Assembly: GCA_033060915.1 (NCBI GenBank)
Contig: CM065389.1
Location: 16,499,001 to 16,563,000 of the forward strand
Direction of reading: 5' to 3'
Source of the DNA: Euryodendron excelsum
Taxonomy: Eukaryota > Streptophyta > Magnoliopsida > Ericales > Pentaphylacaceae
Length of the DNA: 64,000 nt
The notes under the pieces were generated by a model. That model was not told the DNA's origin, made no database searches, and saw only the letters and a list, made by a program, of their open reading frames with translations. The translations under genes and the position numbers were made by a program. Below are positions 24,165 to 38,600 of this stretch, one piece after another; position 1 is the stretch's first letter; the number at the start of each line of letters is the position of its first letter.

Positions 24165-24558
24165 CGGGTCTTCGAAATTTCAGCTTCTTCCTTCATCGCA
24201 AACCCTAGCCGTTCCCCATTTTCCCCCTTCTTCTCTTCTCCCACTCCCTCTCTCTGACCAACCAGCCTTCAAGTCGGAGGTCCGCCGCACCAGCCTGCAA
24301 GTTGGAGGTCCGCCGCACCACCGCCATATCACACATTTCTTCTATGCTCTGCCGCCGCCCAGCTCCTCCGCCGCTACCCAGCAACTGTCGCCGCTAGCTC
24401 CTCCTCTGCTGCCCACCTCTTCCTCTGCTGTCTTGCGACTACCGCCAGGTCCTCCTCCGCTGCCCAGCTCCTCCACTGCTGCCCAGCTCCAGCTCCAGCT
24501 CCTCCTCCTCCTCTGTTGCCCTGCAACTGCCGCACCACCACACCATCTCTACGGCCTG
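24165..24558 (+). other. probable 5' leader exon of the CACTA transcripts
   Basis: Pyrimidine-rich sequence with CAAACCCTAGCCG, typical of plant 5' leaders, then CCG/CTC-rich DNA. It ends at a good donor site, CCTG|GTAAGAG (24559). The acceptors before the two start codons (AG at 26461-26462 and CAG at 30123-30125) could both be joined to it. The transcription start is not defined. Proline-rich ORFs here are low-complexity artefacts. Confidence 0.5.
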
Positions 24559-26462
24559 GTAAGAGCTTTGTCCACCATTGGTTTGTTAATATTTTTATCA
24601 TGGTTATTTCATATCAATGTCTACACAAAATCTACATGGGTCATGGCTGATGCCAAAATGAAATAAGGGAAAAACAAATGATCATTTGACCAATCATTCA
24701 TTAAAATTTCATTAATAATGTCAACACATTCAACAAATAAACTTAGTTCCTGTGGTTGACTTGCTTTTATTTTCTCAACAAATAAGAGATGTTTGCATTT
24801 AGCAACTTAGTTCCTGTGATTGACTTGCTTATATTTTCTCAACAAATAAGAAATGCTTGCATATAGCTTAGTTCCTGTGGATGCCGGGTTTAACTTGAGT
24901 TCTCTTCGATTGTCCATGGCATTTGAATTCACTAACCATTGCACTTTTTTATTACTTAATTAACCAAAGAAAATAGATAAGTATAGAAAAGTTTGTGTCT
25001 AGTACAATGTGAATTTTAGCTTTACCCCCTTTCCAAAACCTCTATAATTTATTGTTGAGTGAGTAGAAATATCAATTTCCCAAAATTTCAATTTCACAGA
25101 GTACTTTGCAATGACAATCTTCAAACTACCCAAGTCATTTAAGGATTGTCAAACTAGATTATTAGCCTAGATCTTGAATTTTTTTTTTTTTTAATACGCA
25201 AGACTTATTTTTCAATAGTGTCTCATGAACTCGTTTAAAGAATTTTAATGAGTATATTGCTTGAAGAAGACATACACACATTCAGCTGGGCAAATGAGAA
25301 CAAGTTTGACACATTAAATAGAATTAACTTCACCCATGCATGAAGTAGAATTGACAAACCTATGGTGGACGGAGAAGTATATTCAAACATGCTCATTTTT
25401 TTTTCAATAGAATTAACATCACATTAAATAGAGAAGTATACTGCTTGAACAAGTTTGACACATTAAATAGAATTAACATCAATGTATATATGACATTGTT
25501 GAAAATAACTATAGTAACATGACATAACTAACCTAAAACTTTCAAAAATGAAAAAAAAGAAAGAAAGAAAAACTCAGCTACTTAATTAATATTTAAAATT
25601 ACCTACGAATGATATGGAGTGGTTCTTAAAAAAAAACCCAAAAAGGGAAGAGAAAATGAATTTTGATTATTGTGATTACTATTTTCTTTCAAATGTTAAT
25701 GATGAAAGAAAATTCATGTTGGTGTTGATCATATTTTGTTTGGGCATATAATTTGGAAATGAACCCATGTATATGGAGTTGACGAAAAATGGATATAAAT
25801 GGCCAAATTGGTTGGGATTAGAGGGGAGATGGCATGCTTTAACCAATATGATAAGATTGGCTTCCTACTATACAGCTTGGTTGATTTACAAGATCCCAAA
25901 AAGTCTAAAACCCACAAACACTATATTTGGATCTTGATTTGGGCAAGAGAAAGAAAAATGAAATTAAATTTTTATGGACAACCAAACAAAACAAAAATGA
26001 ATTTTTTTAGCAAATACTAGTTAATTTATTTTTAGCAAAAATGAATTTATTTTTGTATATTTGTCATCAATTCATAAATTATATAGATTTTGATAAGAAA
26101 ATGAAATCTTTGATAGACAAACATCTTTGATAAGAAAATGAAATGTTTACAATGAGGGTTATTCCATGTGGCAGATCCTGTAGTTCTCAGCGTACATATT
26201 GGATATAGTGTATATCAACGCACTCATCTATGTTGTGTACGTGGAGATCTGCAGGGAAATATTGTCAAATTTTCCTTGTAGATAGACGAAGTGGTTTGAG
26301 CTGCTTTATGCTATATAGATTGTGTATTCCTAAATGGGATAGGACCACCTAGGTATTAGAGAGGAGTTGGATGGATATGTTTCACGATGCATGGGCATAT
26401 AAATAGATTATTTTTTAGTTGTTGTGGCAAACAAGTAATATTGTTGATGTTGGCATGTGCAG
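24559..26462 (+). other. probable leader intron of the CACTA transposase gene
   Basis: Runs from GTAAGAG to ATGTGCAG, AT-rich and without a credible ORF. The 5' end matches a strong donor, and the 3' end lies 4 bp before the transposase ATG. Confidence 0.5.
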
Positions 26463-26466
26463 AACT

Positions 26467-29400
26467 ATGGACAGGAGTTGGATTGATTTAGGTGATAGGT
26501 TGTCACCAGAGTATGTTAATGGGATTGATCAATTCCTATCATTTGCGTATACCTGCCGAGATGAAAGTTCTGTGATATGGTGTCCGTGTAAAAGGTGTGC
26601 AAATCGATATCATAACCCACGAGATGTTGTGCGTAACCATCTTTTGAAGAGTGGGATGTGTAGGAATTACAAAAATTGGACAAGTCACGGGGAAGCCCGT
26701 CGTCCTTTGCAGCCTCACCGACAAAATGAAGTGTTGATGGAATCTGACATTGGTACTGACATTAGGGATGACATGGTTGGAATGATACAAGAGGCTATTC
26801 CACATGTTGGCACAACTTCTGAGAATGATGAGGACCAGATAGGGGGAAATCAAGAAACGACTGACTTTTTCAAACTTTTGGAAGAGGCACAGACTGAATT
26901 GTATCCGGGTTGTCAGAAATTTACCAAACTATCGTTCATTGTTCGACTTTTGCATATGAAGGTGCTAAATAGTTGGACGGACAAGTCGATCGATATGTTA
27001 CTTGATTTGTTATGTGAGGCTTTCCCTAAGGGAGTGAATCTTCCGAAGAACTACTATGAAGCTCGAAAGATAACTGAAAATTTGGGGTTCACTTATAAGA
27101 CTTGGGATGCATGCCCTAACAGTTGTATGTTGTTTCGAAATGGGGATGTTGATCTTAATCAATGTGTCGTATGTAGCAGTTCTAGATGGAAAGAATGTGA
27201 TGATACTGGAGACTCAAAAAGTAAGAAGAAACCTGCAAAACAGATGAGGTATTTTCCTCTGAAGCCAAGGTTGCAAAGGCTGTTTATGTCATCACAAACG
27301 TCAAAGGCAATGAGATGGCATGCAGAGGAAAGGGTAAATGATGGGACCTTAAGGCATCCTGCTGACTCACCGGCATGGAAACATTTTGATCAGCACAATC
27401 CAGCCTTTGCCAGTGATCCTCGCAGTGTAAGACTTGGCCTTGCATCAGATGGATTCAACCCATTCAGGTCAATGAACATAGTCCACAGTACTTGGCCTGT
27501 AGTGTTGATTCCATACAACTTACCACCTTGGATGTGTATGAAGCAACCCTTTCTGATCTTGTCTGTGCTTATTGATGGCCCAAAATCCCCCGGCGATAAG
27601 ATTGATGTGTATTTGGAACCGTTGATTGAGGAGTTGAATGAGTTGTGGAATGAAGGTGTGCCCACGTTTGATGCATCGACGAAAGAAATGTTTCAATTGC
27701 ACGCATGTTTGTTGTGGACAATAAGTGATTTCCCTGCATATGCCATGTTGTCAGGATGGAGTACAAAAGGTGAATATGCTTGTCCCTGTTGCAATAACGA
27801 AACTAATTCCCTATGGTTGAAGCACGGTAGAAAATTTTCGTACAGGGGTCATCGGCGATTCTTACCTGACGGTCACAAATTCCGAAAGGATAAGGTTTCT
27901 TTTGATGGCACCTGGGAGTTAAAAGGTAAGCCTAAAGTGTTATCCGGATCAGATCTGTTGCTACAATTAGAGTCGAAAGGAATTCTAACTCAATACAAGA
28001 GGGATGATCTTATAGAAAGACGCAGAAGGTTAGTTGAAAAGGACAATCCTAGATCTAAAAACCATAATTGGAAGAAGAAGAGTATATTCTATGAGTTGCC
28101 ATATTGGAGACACAATTTGATTAGACACAATCTCGATGTGATGCATACAGAGAAAAATGTTTGTGACAATGTATTGTGGACAATACTGGGAGTTGTGGGA
28201 AAATCTAAGGATAATTCAAGTGCAAGGCGTGATCTGGAGCTCATGAAACTTAGAAAACCATTGCATCTGCAGGATAGAGGGAACAATAAAGTCTACTTAC
28301 CACCTGCGCAGTTTACACTCTCTAAGGAAGAGAAAGGCTTGTTCTTGAAAGTTCTTAAGGATGTTAGAGTGCCAAATGGATATGCATCCAATATATCCCG
28401 TCATGTCCGTTTAGAAGACAGAACCATTTGGGGTTTAAAGAGTCACGATAATCATGTCATGATTCAACAACTTATTCCTTTGGCTATACGAAATACATTG
28501 CCCAATAATGTTATTCAGCCATTGATTGAATTGAGCAACTTCTTCAGGCAACTGTGCTCGAAGATCAATCGTGCAATTGACTTACAGTATATTCAGGACC
28601 GTATCGCAGTAACACTTTGTCACCTTGAGAAAATCTTCCCTCCATCATTCTTCGATGTCATGGAGCACTTACCCATACATTTAGCTGAAGAAGCATTGTT
28701 AGCTGGACCAGTGCAATATCGTTGGATGTACTCAATTGAGAGGTATCTTCTGACGTTAAAAGAATATGTTCGTAACCGAGCTTTTCCTGAGGGTTCAATA
28801 GCTAAAGGTTACTTAATGGAGGAGTGCATGAATTTTTGTGCGCAATATCTAGATGATGTGGAAACAAAATCCAATCGACCAGTGCGGAACAAAGATGGTC
28901 CAGTGGGGAACGGCTTGGAATATATTATTGACCTCAAATCAAAGATGCAGATTCATCGCTATGTCTTGTTCAATACAAAATTAGTTGAACCATTCATAAA
29001 GTAAGTTATTTAATTAATAGTCTTAAATTTTTCTAGTAATCCATGTACATGATATATTGGTATCTCTCAAATTACACAGTGTGCACCTTGCATTCATTAA
29101 GCAAAAAAGGCCAAATGTAGACGGTCGCCAGATTCAACGCGAACATTTCGAAACGTTCCACACTTGGTTCAAAGAACATGTATGTACTTATAAATCATAC
29201 ATACACTAAACTATGCGTACGTAGGATATGAATGCATTAATGTCTGTATGTATGTTTTAAACAGGTACAAAATATGCTAACAAGTGATGTCATACTGTCC
29301 AAAGAAATAACTGCATTGGCAGTTGGCCCTGATTCGGTGGCATGCAAGTATAATGCCTGTAATGTGAATGGGTTTCATTTTCGAGTGAAAGGCATGGATG

Positions 29401-29915
29401 ACCATCGAATTTCACAAAATAGTGGTGTAACTTTAAAGGCAGAGACATTAAGTTATGCTAGTCGAAGGGATAACAATCCTCGTGTTGGGGTTGTGTACTA
29501 TTATGGACAATTAACTGACATTGTAAAAGTAAGATACACTAATAGCATGAAATATGTGTTATTTAAGTGTGATTGGATTGATAACAATCATGGAAAGAAG
29601 GAAGATGCCTTTAAGTTCACATTGGTCAACTTCAACCACTTGTTGTACCGAGATGATCGAGTTACAGATGAACCATTCATCTTGGCATCCCAAGCAGAGC
29701 AGGTTTGGTATGCATCAGATGCTTTGGCACCACAGTGGCAAGTTGTTGTGAAGATGTCACAGAGAGGCTTGTTCGATATGAATTCCTCAGATCCTCAAGC
29801 CGATCCATACACGAGTCAACGATTAGAAGAGAATGTAGTGGTAATTCATGGGCGTGATGCTAATTGGGTTAGGGAAGGAACTGAAGGAGAGACAGTTGAT
29901 GATGTTACTACTTAA
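26467..29915 (+). CDS. TNPD-type CACTA transposase (three exons)
   Basis: This enzyme cuts and pastes the CACTA element. My exon model is 26467-29000, 29080-29179 and 29265-29915. All junctions are GT/AG (AAA|GTAAGT, CACAG|T, CAT|GTATGT, ACAG|G) and the frame stays open for 1094 codons. Domains in order: a transposase-associated zinc-binding N-terminus (about residues 1-75, IWCPCKRCANRYHNPRDVV), the CACTA transposase core (about 240-470) with the hallmark LGLASDGFNPF, a DUF4218-type region (about 650-770, LPIHLAEEALLAGPVQYRWM), and a DUF4216-type region in exon 3 (VRYTNSMKYVLFKCDW). The start MDRSWIDLG is preferred because it follows an acceptor by 4 bp and matches the family N-terminus. No nonsense codon was seen, so it may be functional. 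Expression is unknown. Confidence 0.9.
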
Positions 29916-31957
29916 GAAATATATCATTTTCTTGGCCTGTAATATATTTGTTTTGACTAGAAATATTTCATTTACCTTTGGACATTTTATATGAACTAGT
30001 TCTTGCTTGTCTTGCTCCATTTTTTTAGTATTACTTGAAGATATTTTCATTACTCATGTAATTTTTATTATTATCTACTATTCATGCATCCAATATGTGC
30101 AAAGAGGTTCTTACTTGTGTTGCAGATGTCATCTTCGATGAGACGTGCTTATCGTCCTCGTACCATGTCTGAGGCGCTTGGGAGTAGTGAGGCCTCCACA
30201 CCGTCATCATCGACACGTGCTGTCACGGCACCACCGGCTATTACGGCACCATCGGCTGTCATGGCACCATTACCAGCACTATCGGCTGCTACATCTACCC
30301 CATCATCATCACATACACCATCTGGAGGTATATATGCATCAAGTTATTATTTCACCAAGTTATGCTAATTTATAAAAAATTATATGGTGTTATATATTTA
30401 ATTGTCTTTGGTGATGGATCATGTTTTGGGACTTCATCTTAATTAGGTGGTGGTGGTCGAGGCCCTGCTAAGGGCATTGCAGGTTGGGGTTTAAACCCTC
30501 GCAAAGTGGTAATGCAATTCGATGAGATGGGAGAGCCTGTTGGTGATGATGGTACCCGATTATCTAGTCAGCTTGGTCATCTAGTAGCGGATCGAGTACC
30601 CTTGAACTATTTGGATTGGAAAAAAGTTCCTGATAATATCAAACAAGACATTTGGGATGACGTTGTGGTAATATATTTTCAATAACTTTCACTTTTAATT
30701 TTAAACATGGGATATACAATATGGCTAATATTTTCGATTTTGTTGTTTTATAGGAAAACTTGGTCTATTGTCCACTTGAATATAGACCAGTTTGCATGAC
30801 CACGTGCTCTAATATTTTTAGAGATCAGAAGACCAAGTTAAAAAGAAAGTACTTTACACCATACAAGGATGACCCCTCCCTCCATACTAGAGTCCCTAAG
30901 GACATCATGCCAGATGTTTGGAAAGAGCTTGTGACATATTGGAGGAGCGAGGTGGCACAGGTAAGATTATTGGGTCTAAGTTTATGATGTCAAATGTTAT
31001 ATTAATTACATATAGGTTTTACTATGATGTAGAAAATTTCGAAAAGAAATTCTGCTAATCGAGCGCAGCGTGGCCCACCTCATCGAACAGGGAGAACACA
31101 CCTTTACCAGATACGACAGAAAGTATATTTTTAAAGTTATGTAACTTCACTTGCTAAGCACCTTTGCTATAATGTAGAGAATTATATAACTATTTTCTAA
31201 TTTCAGCTATCAAACGAAGGGGGGAAGACTGATAGGATGAGCGTGTACATTGCGACACGTAATATTTCTGATCCAGATGTGGCAGCCATTATTGTGAGTA
31301 GGCTGCATAGTGGTGTAGTTGTAATTTTTTTTGTTTTTGTTTGTAATTACTTCAAAGTTTGTAGGCTGAATTTGATCGGCGACTTGCGGCGGTGCCTGAG
31401 GAAGAGAGAACTGAGAAGTTTCGAGATAGCATTTTCTTGAGTTTGATTGGGGAGGATAAGCATGGGTATTGCCGGACCTATGGGACAGGTATATTGCCAG
31501 CCGAGCTACGCCGGAGGATGGCTGAGCCATCGCAGCCAGCTGAACCATCGCAGCCAGCCCCACATGGCCCGAGCGTCTAGGATATCACTCAGCTGGTCAT
31601 GGCAGGTTTGAAAGCTGATATTACAGAATTGGTTATACGGACTGTCTCCGAGATTGTTGGTCCACAGGGACGGGGCACTACCGAAGCAGCTAGACAGGTG
31701 ATGAGGTTTTCATTTAATTTGTAATACTAGAGGCTAATGTTTTCATTTAATCATTTAATCTCCCAAATTGTTTTCATTTGGTAATGTTTTCATTTAATTA
31801 TGTTGACATATATACAAGAAAATAATATGTAATGCTAGAGGCTATTTCCTCCTCTCAGGTTCCGGATGCATCTAGTGGGCATCAAGTATTTTCAGAGTCT
31901 GTGGGTGATGATATTGCAGTTACTCCACCAAGTGCTTCTCCACGACCTATTGAGCAG

Positions 31958-32641
31958 GTATAACATTATCCATTCTGTAGGCAAGAGGCAGAACACCATA
32001 ACCTTACTCCAATGTACATTAACAAGGCTAACCATTGTCTAGGAATTTCATCCTAATGACAACAGTAAACAAATCTGGTACTGCTACAGCATTTCTATAA
32101 CGCCAGGCAGAGAGTGCAATAGAATCCCATTAGTCTACTTGTTGAGCAGACTTTTAAGGAGCACTTGTTAATCAGAATCAATATCCAAGCATAAAAGATA
32201 ACATAATAGTCTAGTGTTCATTTTTCCAGTTCACACAGCTGAAAATAAACAGTATTAATACAGCTGAAAAATGATATTGCTGCAATATCTGCCCAGGAAA
32301 TGTAGTAAGCTTCATTAAGCATTTAATTTTCTATTACAAACATTATAGTAAGCTAGACTGTACATGCAAATTTATCTACCGTTTCCAACATTAATGCAAC
32401 AATTTCAGTGCCTCTTGCTAATGCAATAGCTTTACACAAATAGGAAAAGTCACACAGATTTGCATATGTGAGCTTAATCAAAACAATGAAAAAGGAAATA
32501 AATTCTGAATGTAACTAGGCACCTCAAAATACTTAACCCAACCCCATCACAGATAAACACACAATACTTTCTATTATTTCATCATTTTAAAGCATCCCAC
32601 GCACACAACATTTTTTTTCTGATACATCATCCAATGCACAC
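31958..32641 (+). other. start of the giant intron, unique sequence
   Basis: AT-rich sequence between the donor GAGCAG|GTATAAC and the first satellite monomer. No gene or repeat recognised. Confidence 0.5.
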
Positions 32642-35600
32642 AGCATGGTTTAGGCGAGGATGACATGTGGGGACAAAAGGCACAGCCGCGCGTGTCCCCA
32701 TTTAGGAATTATAACATTTTTTGTAATATTAGGACATTTTAAGTTTTAAAGTTCAAATTTTGTCATTTTCGGGCCCAAAATCCACAAACGGTCTAGAAAT
32801 GCTGTGAAACTTGGAACGTAGCACGGTTTAGGCGAGGATGATGTGTGGGGACAAACAGCACCGTCGTCCGAGTCCCGGTTTGAGAATTATAGAATTTTTT
32901 GTAATATTAGGACACTTTAAGTTTTAAAGTTCAAGTTTCGGCATTTCGGAGCCCAAAATCCACAAACAGTCTACAAATGGCATGAAACATGGCACGTAGT
33001 AGGGTTTAGGTGACAATGACGTGTGGGGACAAAAGGCACAGCCGCGCGTGTCCCCGTTTAGGAATTATAGAATTTTTTGTAATATTAGGACACTTTAAGT
33101 TATGAAGTTCAAGTTTCGTCGTTTTAGGGCCCAAAATCCACAAACGGTCTACAAACGGCGTGAAACTTGGAATGTAGCACGGTTTAGGTGAGAATGACAT
33201 GTGGGGACAAAAGGCACAGCCACGCGTGTCCCCGTTTAGGAATTATAAAATTTTTTGTAATATTAGGACACTTTAAGTTATGAAGTTCAAGTTTCGTCGT
33301 TTTCGGGCCCAAAATCCACAAACGGTCTACAAACGGCGTGAAACTTGGAATGTAGCACGGTTTAGGTGAGAATGACGTGTGGGAACAAAAGGCACAGCCA
33401 CGCGTGTTCCCGTTTAGGAATTATAAAATTTTTTGTAATATTAGGACACTTTAAGTTATGAAGTTCAAGTTTCGTCGTTTTCGGGCCCAAAATCCACAAA
33501 CGGTGTACAAACGGCGTGAAACTTGGAATGTAGCACGGTTTAGGTGAGAATGACGTGTGGGGACAAAAGGCATAGCCACGCGTGTCCCCGTTTAGGAATT
33601 ATAGAATTTTTTGTAATATTAGGACACTTTAAGTTTTAAAGTTCAAATTTCGTCATTTTGGGCCCAAAATCCACAAACGGTCTAGAAATGGTGTGAAACT
33701 TGGAACGTAGTACGGTTTAGGTGAGGATGATGTGTGGGGACCAACGGCACCGTCGTCCGAGTCCCGGTTTGGGAATTATAGAATTTTTTGTAATATTAGG
33801 ACACTTTAAGTTTTAAAGTTCAAGTTTCGGTGTTTTGGAGCCCACAAGCCACAAACGGTCGACGAACGGCTTAAAACTTGGCACGTAGCAGGGTTTACGT
33901 GAGGATGATGTGTGGGGACAAAAGGCACAGCCGCGTGTGTCCCCGTTTAGGAATTATAGCATTTTTTGTAATAATAGGACACTTTAAGTTTTCAAGTTCA
34001 AATTTCGTCGTTTTCGGGCCCAAAATCCACAAACGGTCTATGAACGGTTTGAAACTTGGCACGTAGCAGGGTTTAGGTGAGGATGACGTGTGGGGACAAA
34101 TGGCACGGTGGCCGGAGTCCCAGTTTAAGAAGTATGACATTTTTTCTATTATTAGGACACTTCACTTTAAGTTTATAGTTCAAATTTCGGCGTTTTGGCG
34201 CCCAAAATCCACAAACGGTCTAGGAATGGCGTAAAACTTGACACGTAGCACGGTTTAGGTGAGGATGACGTGTGGGGACAAACGGCACGGTCGCCGGAGT
34301 CCCGGTTTAGGAATTATAGCCTTTTTTGTATTATTAGGACACTTTAAGTTCTAAAGTTCACGTTTTGGCGTCTTGGGCCCAAAATCCACAAACAGTCTCG
34401 GAACGACGTGAAACTTGGCACGTAACACGGTTTAGGTGAGGATGACGTGTGAGGGAAAATGGCACGGTCGCTGGAGTCCCGGTTTAGGAATTATAGAATT
34501 TTTTCTAATATTATGACACTTTAAGTTTTAAAGTTCAAGTTTCGGCGTTTTGGAGCCCAAAATCCGCAAACGGTCTACGAATGGTTTGAAACTTGGCACG
34601 TAGCAGGGTTTAGGTGAGGATGACGTGTGGGGACAAATGGCACGGTCGCTGGAGTCCTGGTTTAAGAATTATGGCATTTTTTCTATTATTAGGACACTTC
34701 ACTTTAAGTTTATAGTTGAAATTTCGGCGTTTTGGCGCCCAAAATCCACGAATGGTCTAGGAATGGCGTGAAACTTGTCACGTAGCACGGTTTAGGTGAG
34801 GATGACGTGTGGGGACAAATGGCACGGTGGCCGGAGTCCCGGTTTTAGAATTATAGCATTTTTTCTATTATTAGGACACTTGAAGTTTAAAGTTCAAATT
34901 TCGGCATTTTGGGGCCCAAAATTCACGAACGGTCTAGGAACGGCGTGGAACTTGGCACATAGCACGGCTTAGGCGAGGATGACGTGTGGGGATAAACGGC
35001 ACGGTCGGCGGAGTCCCGGTTTAGAAATTATAGCCTTTTTTGTATTATTAGGACACTTTAAGTTCTAAAGTTCACGTTTTGGCGTCTTAGGGCCCAAAAT
35101 CCACGAACGGTCTCAGAACAGCGTGAAACTTGGCACGTAACACAGTTTAGGTGAGGATGACGTGTGAGGAAAAATGGCATGGTCGCCGGAGTCCCGGTTT
35201 AGGAATTATAGAATTTTTTATAATATTATGACGCTTTAAGTTTTAAAGTTCAAGTTTCGGCGTTTTGGAGCCCAAAATCCACAAACGGTCTACGAATGGT
35301 TTGAAACTTGGCACGTAGCATGGTTTAGGTGAGAATGACGTGTGGGGACAAATGGCACAGTTGTCGGAGTCCCGGTTTAAGAATTATGGCATTTTTTCTA
35401 TTATTAGGACACTTCACTTTAAGTTTATAGTTTAAATTTCGGCGTTTTGGCGCCCAAAATCCACGAATGGTCTAGGAATGGCGTGAAACTTGGCACGTAG
35501 CACGGTTTATGTGAGGATGACGTGTGGGGATAAACGGCACGGTCGCCGGAGTTCCAGTTTTAGAATTATAGTATTTTTTCTATTATTAGGACACTTTAAG

Positions 35601-38600
35601 TTTAAAGTTCAAATTTTGGCATTTTGGGGCCCAAAATCCACGAACGGTCTAGGAACGGCGTGAAACTTGGCATGTAGCACGGTTTAGGCGAGGATGACGT
35701 GTGGGGACAAACGTCACGGTGGCCGGAGTCCCGGTTTAGGAATTATAGCCTTTTTTGTATTATTAGGACACTTTAAGTTCTAAAGTTCACGTTTTGGCGT
35801 CTTAGGGCCCAAAATCCACGAACGGTCTCAGAACGGCGTGAAACTTGGCACGTAACACGGTTTAGGTAAGGATGACGTGTGAGGAAAAATGGCATGGTCG
35901 CCGGAGTCCCGGTTTAGGAATTATAGAATTTTTTCTAATATTATGACACTTTAAGTTTTAAAGTTCAAGTTTCGGCGTTTTGGGGCTCAAAATCCACAAA
36001 CGGCCTACGAACGGTTTGAAACTTCACACGTAGCAGGGTTTAGGTGAGAATGACGTGTGGGGACAAATGGCACGGTGGCCGGAGTCCCGGTTTAAGAATT
36101 ATGACATTTTTTCTATTATTAGGACACTTCACTTTAAGTTTATAGTTGAAATTTCGGCGTTTTGGCGCCCAAAATCCACGAATGGTCTAGGAATGGCGTG
36201 AAACTTGGCACGTAGCACGGTTTATGTGAGGATGACGTGTGGGGACAAACGGCACGGTCGCCGGAGTTCCAGTTTTAGAATTATAGCATTTTTTCTATTA
36301 TTAGGACACTTTAAGTTTAAAGTTCAAATTTTGGCATTTTGGGGCCCAAAATCCACGAACGGTCTAGGAACGGCGTGAAACTTGGCACGTAGCACGGTTT
36401 AGGCGAGGATGATGTGTGGGGACAAACGTCACGGTGGCCGGAGTCCCGGTTTAGGAATTATAGCCTTTTTTGTATTATTAGGACACTTTAAGTTCTAAAG
36501 TTCACGTTTTGGCGTCTTAGGGCCCAAAATCCACGAACGGTCTCAGAACAGCGTGAAACTTGGGACGTAACACGGTTTAGGTGAGGATGACATGTGAGAA
36601 AAAATGGCACGGTCGCCGGAGTCCCGGTTTAGGAATTATATAATTTTTTCTAATATTATGACACTTTAAGTTTTAAAGTTCAAGTTTCGGCGTTTTGGGG
36701 CTCAAAATCCACAAACGGCCTACGAACGGTTTGAAACTTCACACGTAGCAGGGTTTAGGTGAGAATGACGTGTGGGGACAAATGGCACGGCGGCCGGAGT
36801 CCCGGTTTAAGAATTATGACATTTTTTCTATTATTAGGACACTTCACTTTAAGTTTATAGTTGAAATTTCAGCGTTTTGGCGCCCAAAATCCACGAATGG
36901 TCTAGGAATGGCGTGAAACTTGGCACGTAGCACGGTTTATGTGAGGATGACGTGTGGGGACAAACGGCACGGTCGCCGGAGTTCCAGTTTTAGAATTATA
37001 GCATTTTTTCTATTATTAGGACACTTTAAGTTTAAAGTTCAAATTTTGGCATTTTGGGGCCCAAAATCCACGAACGGTCTAGGAACGGCGTGAAACTTGG
37101 CACGTAGCACGGTTTAGGCGAGGATGATGTGTGGGGACAAACGTCACGGTGGCCGGAGTCCCGGTTTAGGAATTATAGCCTTTTTTGTATTATTAGGACA
37201 CTTTAAGTTCTAAAGTTCACGTTTTGGCGTCTTAGAGCCCAAAATCCACGAACGGTCTCAGAACAGCGTGAAACTTGGCACGTAACACGGTTTAGGTGAG
37301 GATGACGTGTGAGAAAAAATGGCACGGTCGCCGGAGTCCCGGTTTAGGAATTATAGAATTTTTTCTAATATTATGACACTTTAAGTTTTAAAGTTCAAGT
37401 TTCGGCGTTTTGGGGCTCAAAATCCACAAACGGCCTACGAACGGTTTGAAACTTCGCACGTAGCAGGGTTTAGGTGAGAATGACGTGTGGGGACAAATGG
37501 CACGGTGGCCGGAGTCCCGGTTTAAGAATTATGGCATTTTTTCTATTATTAGGACACTTCACTTTAAGTTTATAGTTGAAATTTCGGCGTTTTGGCGCCC
37601 AAAATCCACGAATGGTCTAGGAATGGCGTGAAACTTGGCACGTAGCACGGTTTATGTGAGGATGACGTGTGGGGACAAACGGCACGGTCACCGGAGTTCC
37701 GGTTTTAGAATTATAGCATTTTTTCTATTATTAGGACACTTTAAGTTTAAAGTTCAAATTTTGGCATTTTGGGGCCCAAAATCCACGAACGGTCTAGGAA
37801 CGGCGTGAAACTTGGCACGTAGCATGGTTTAGGTGAGGATGACGTGTGGGGACAAATGTCACGGTGGCCGGAGTCCCGGTTTAGGAATTATAGCTTTTTT
37901 TCTATTATTAGGACACTTTAAGTTTTAAAGTTCACGTTTTGGCGTCTTAGAGCCCAAAATCCACGAACGGTCTCAAAACGGCGTGAAACTTGGCACGTAA
38001 CACGGTTTAGGTGAGGATGACGTGTGAGGAAAAATGGCACGGTCGCCGGAGTCCCGGTTTAGGAATTATAGAATTTTTTCTAATATTATGACACTTTAAG
38101 TTTTAAAGTTCAAGTTTCGGCGTTTTGGGGCTCAAAATCCACAAACGTTCTACGAACGGCTTGAAACTTGGCACGTAGCAGGGTTTAGGTGAGGATGACG
38201 AGTGGGTAGAAATGGCAAGGTCGCCGTAGTCCCAGTTTAAGAATTATAGCATTTTTTGTATTATTAGGACACTTCACTTTAAGTTTAAAGTTCAAATTTT
38301 GCCGTTTTGGCGCCCAAAATCCACGAATGGTCTTCGAATGGCATGAAACTTGGCACGTAGCACGGTTTAGGTGAGGATGGCGTGTGGGGACCAACGGCAT
38401 GGTTGACGGAGTCCCGGTTTAGGAATTATAGCTTTTTTTGCATTATTAGGACAGTTTAAGTTCTAAAGTTCAAGTTTCGGCGTCTTAGGGCCCAAAATCC
38501 ACGAATGGTCTCGGAACGGCGTGAAACTTGGCACGTAATACGGTTTAGGTAAGGATGACGTGTGGGGACAAACGGCACGGTCGCCGGAGTTCCAGTTTTA

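Noticed and set aside
33006..38400. ORFs of 60-80 codons in the satellite (33006-33200, 33878-34066, 33895-34140, 38185-38400)
   Set aside because: They repeat with the monomer and have no independent protein features.
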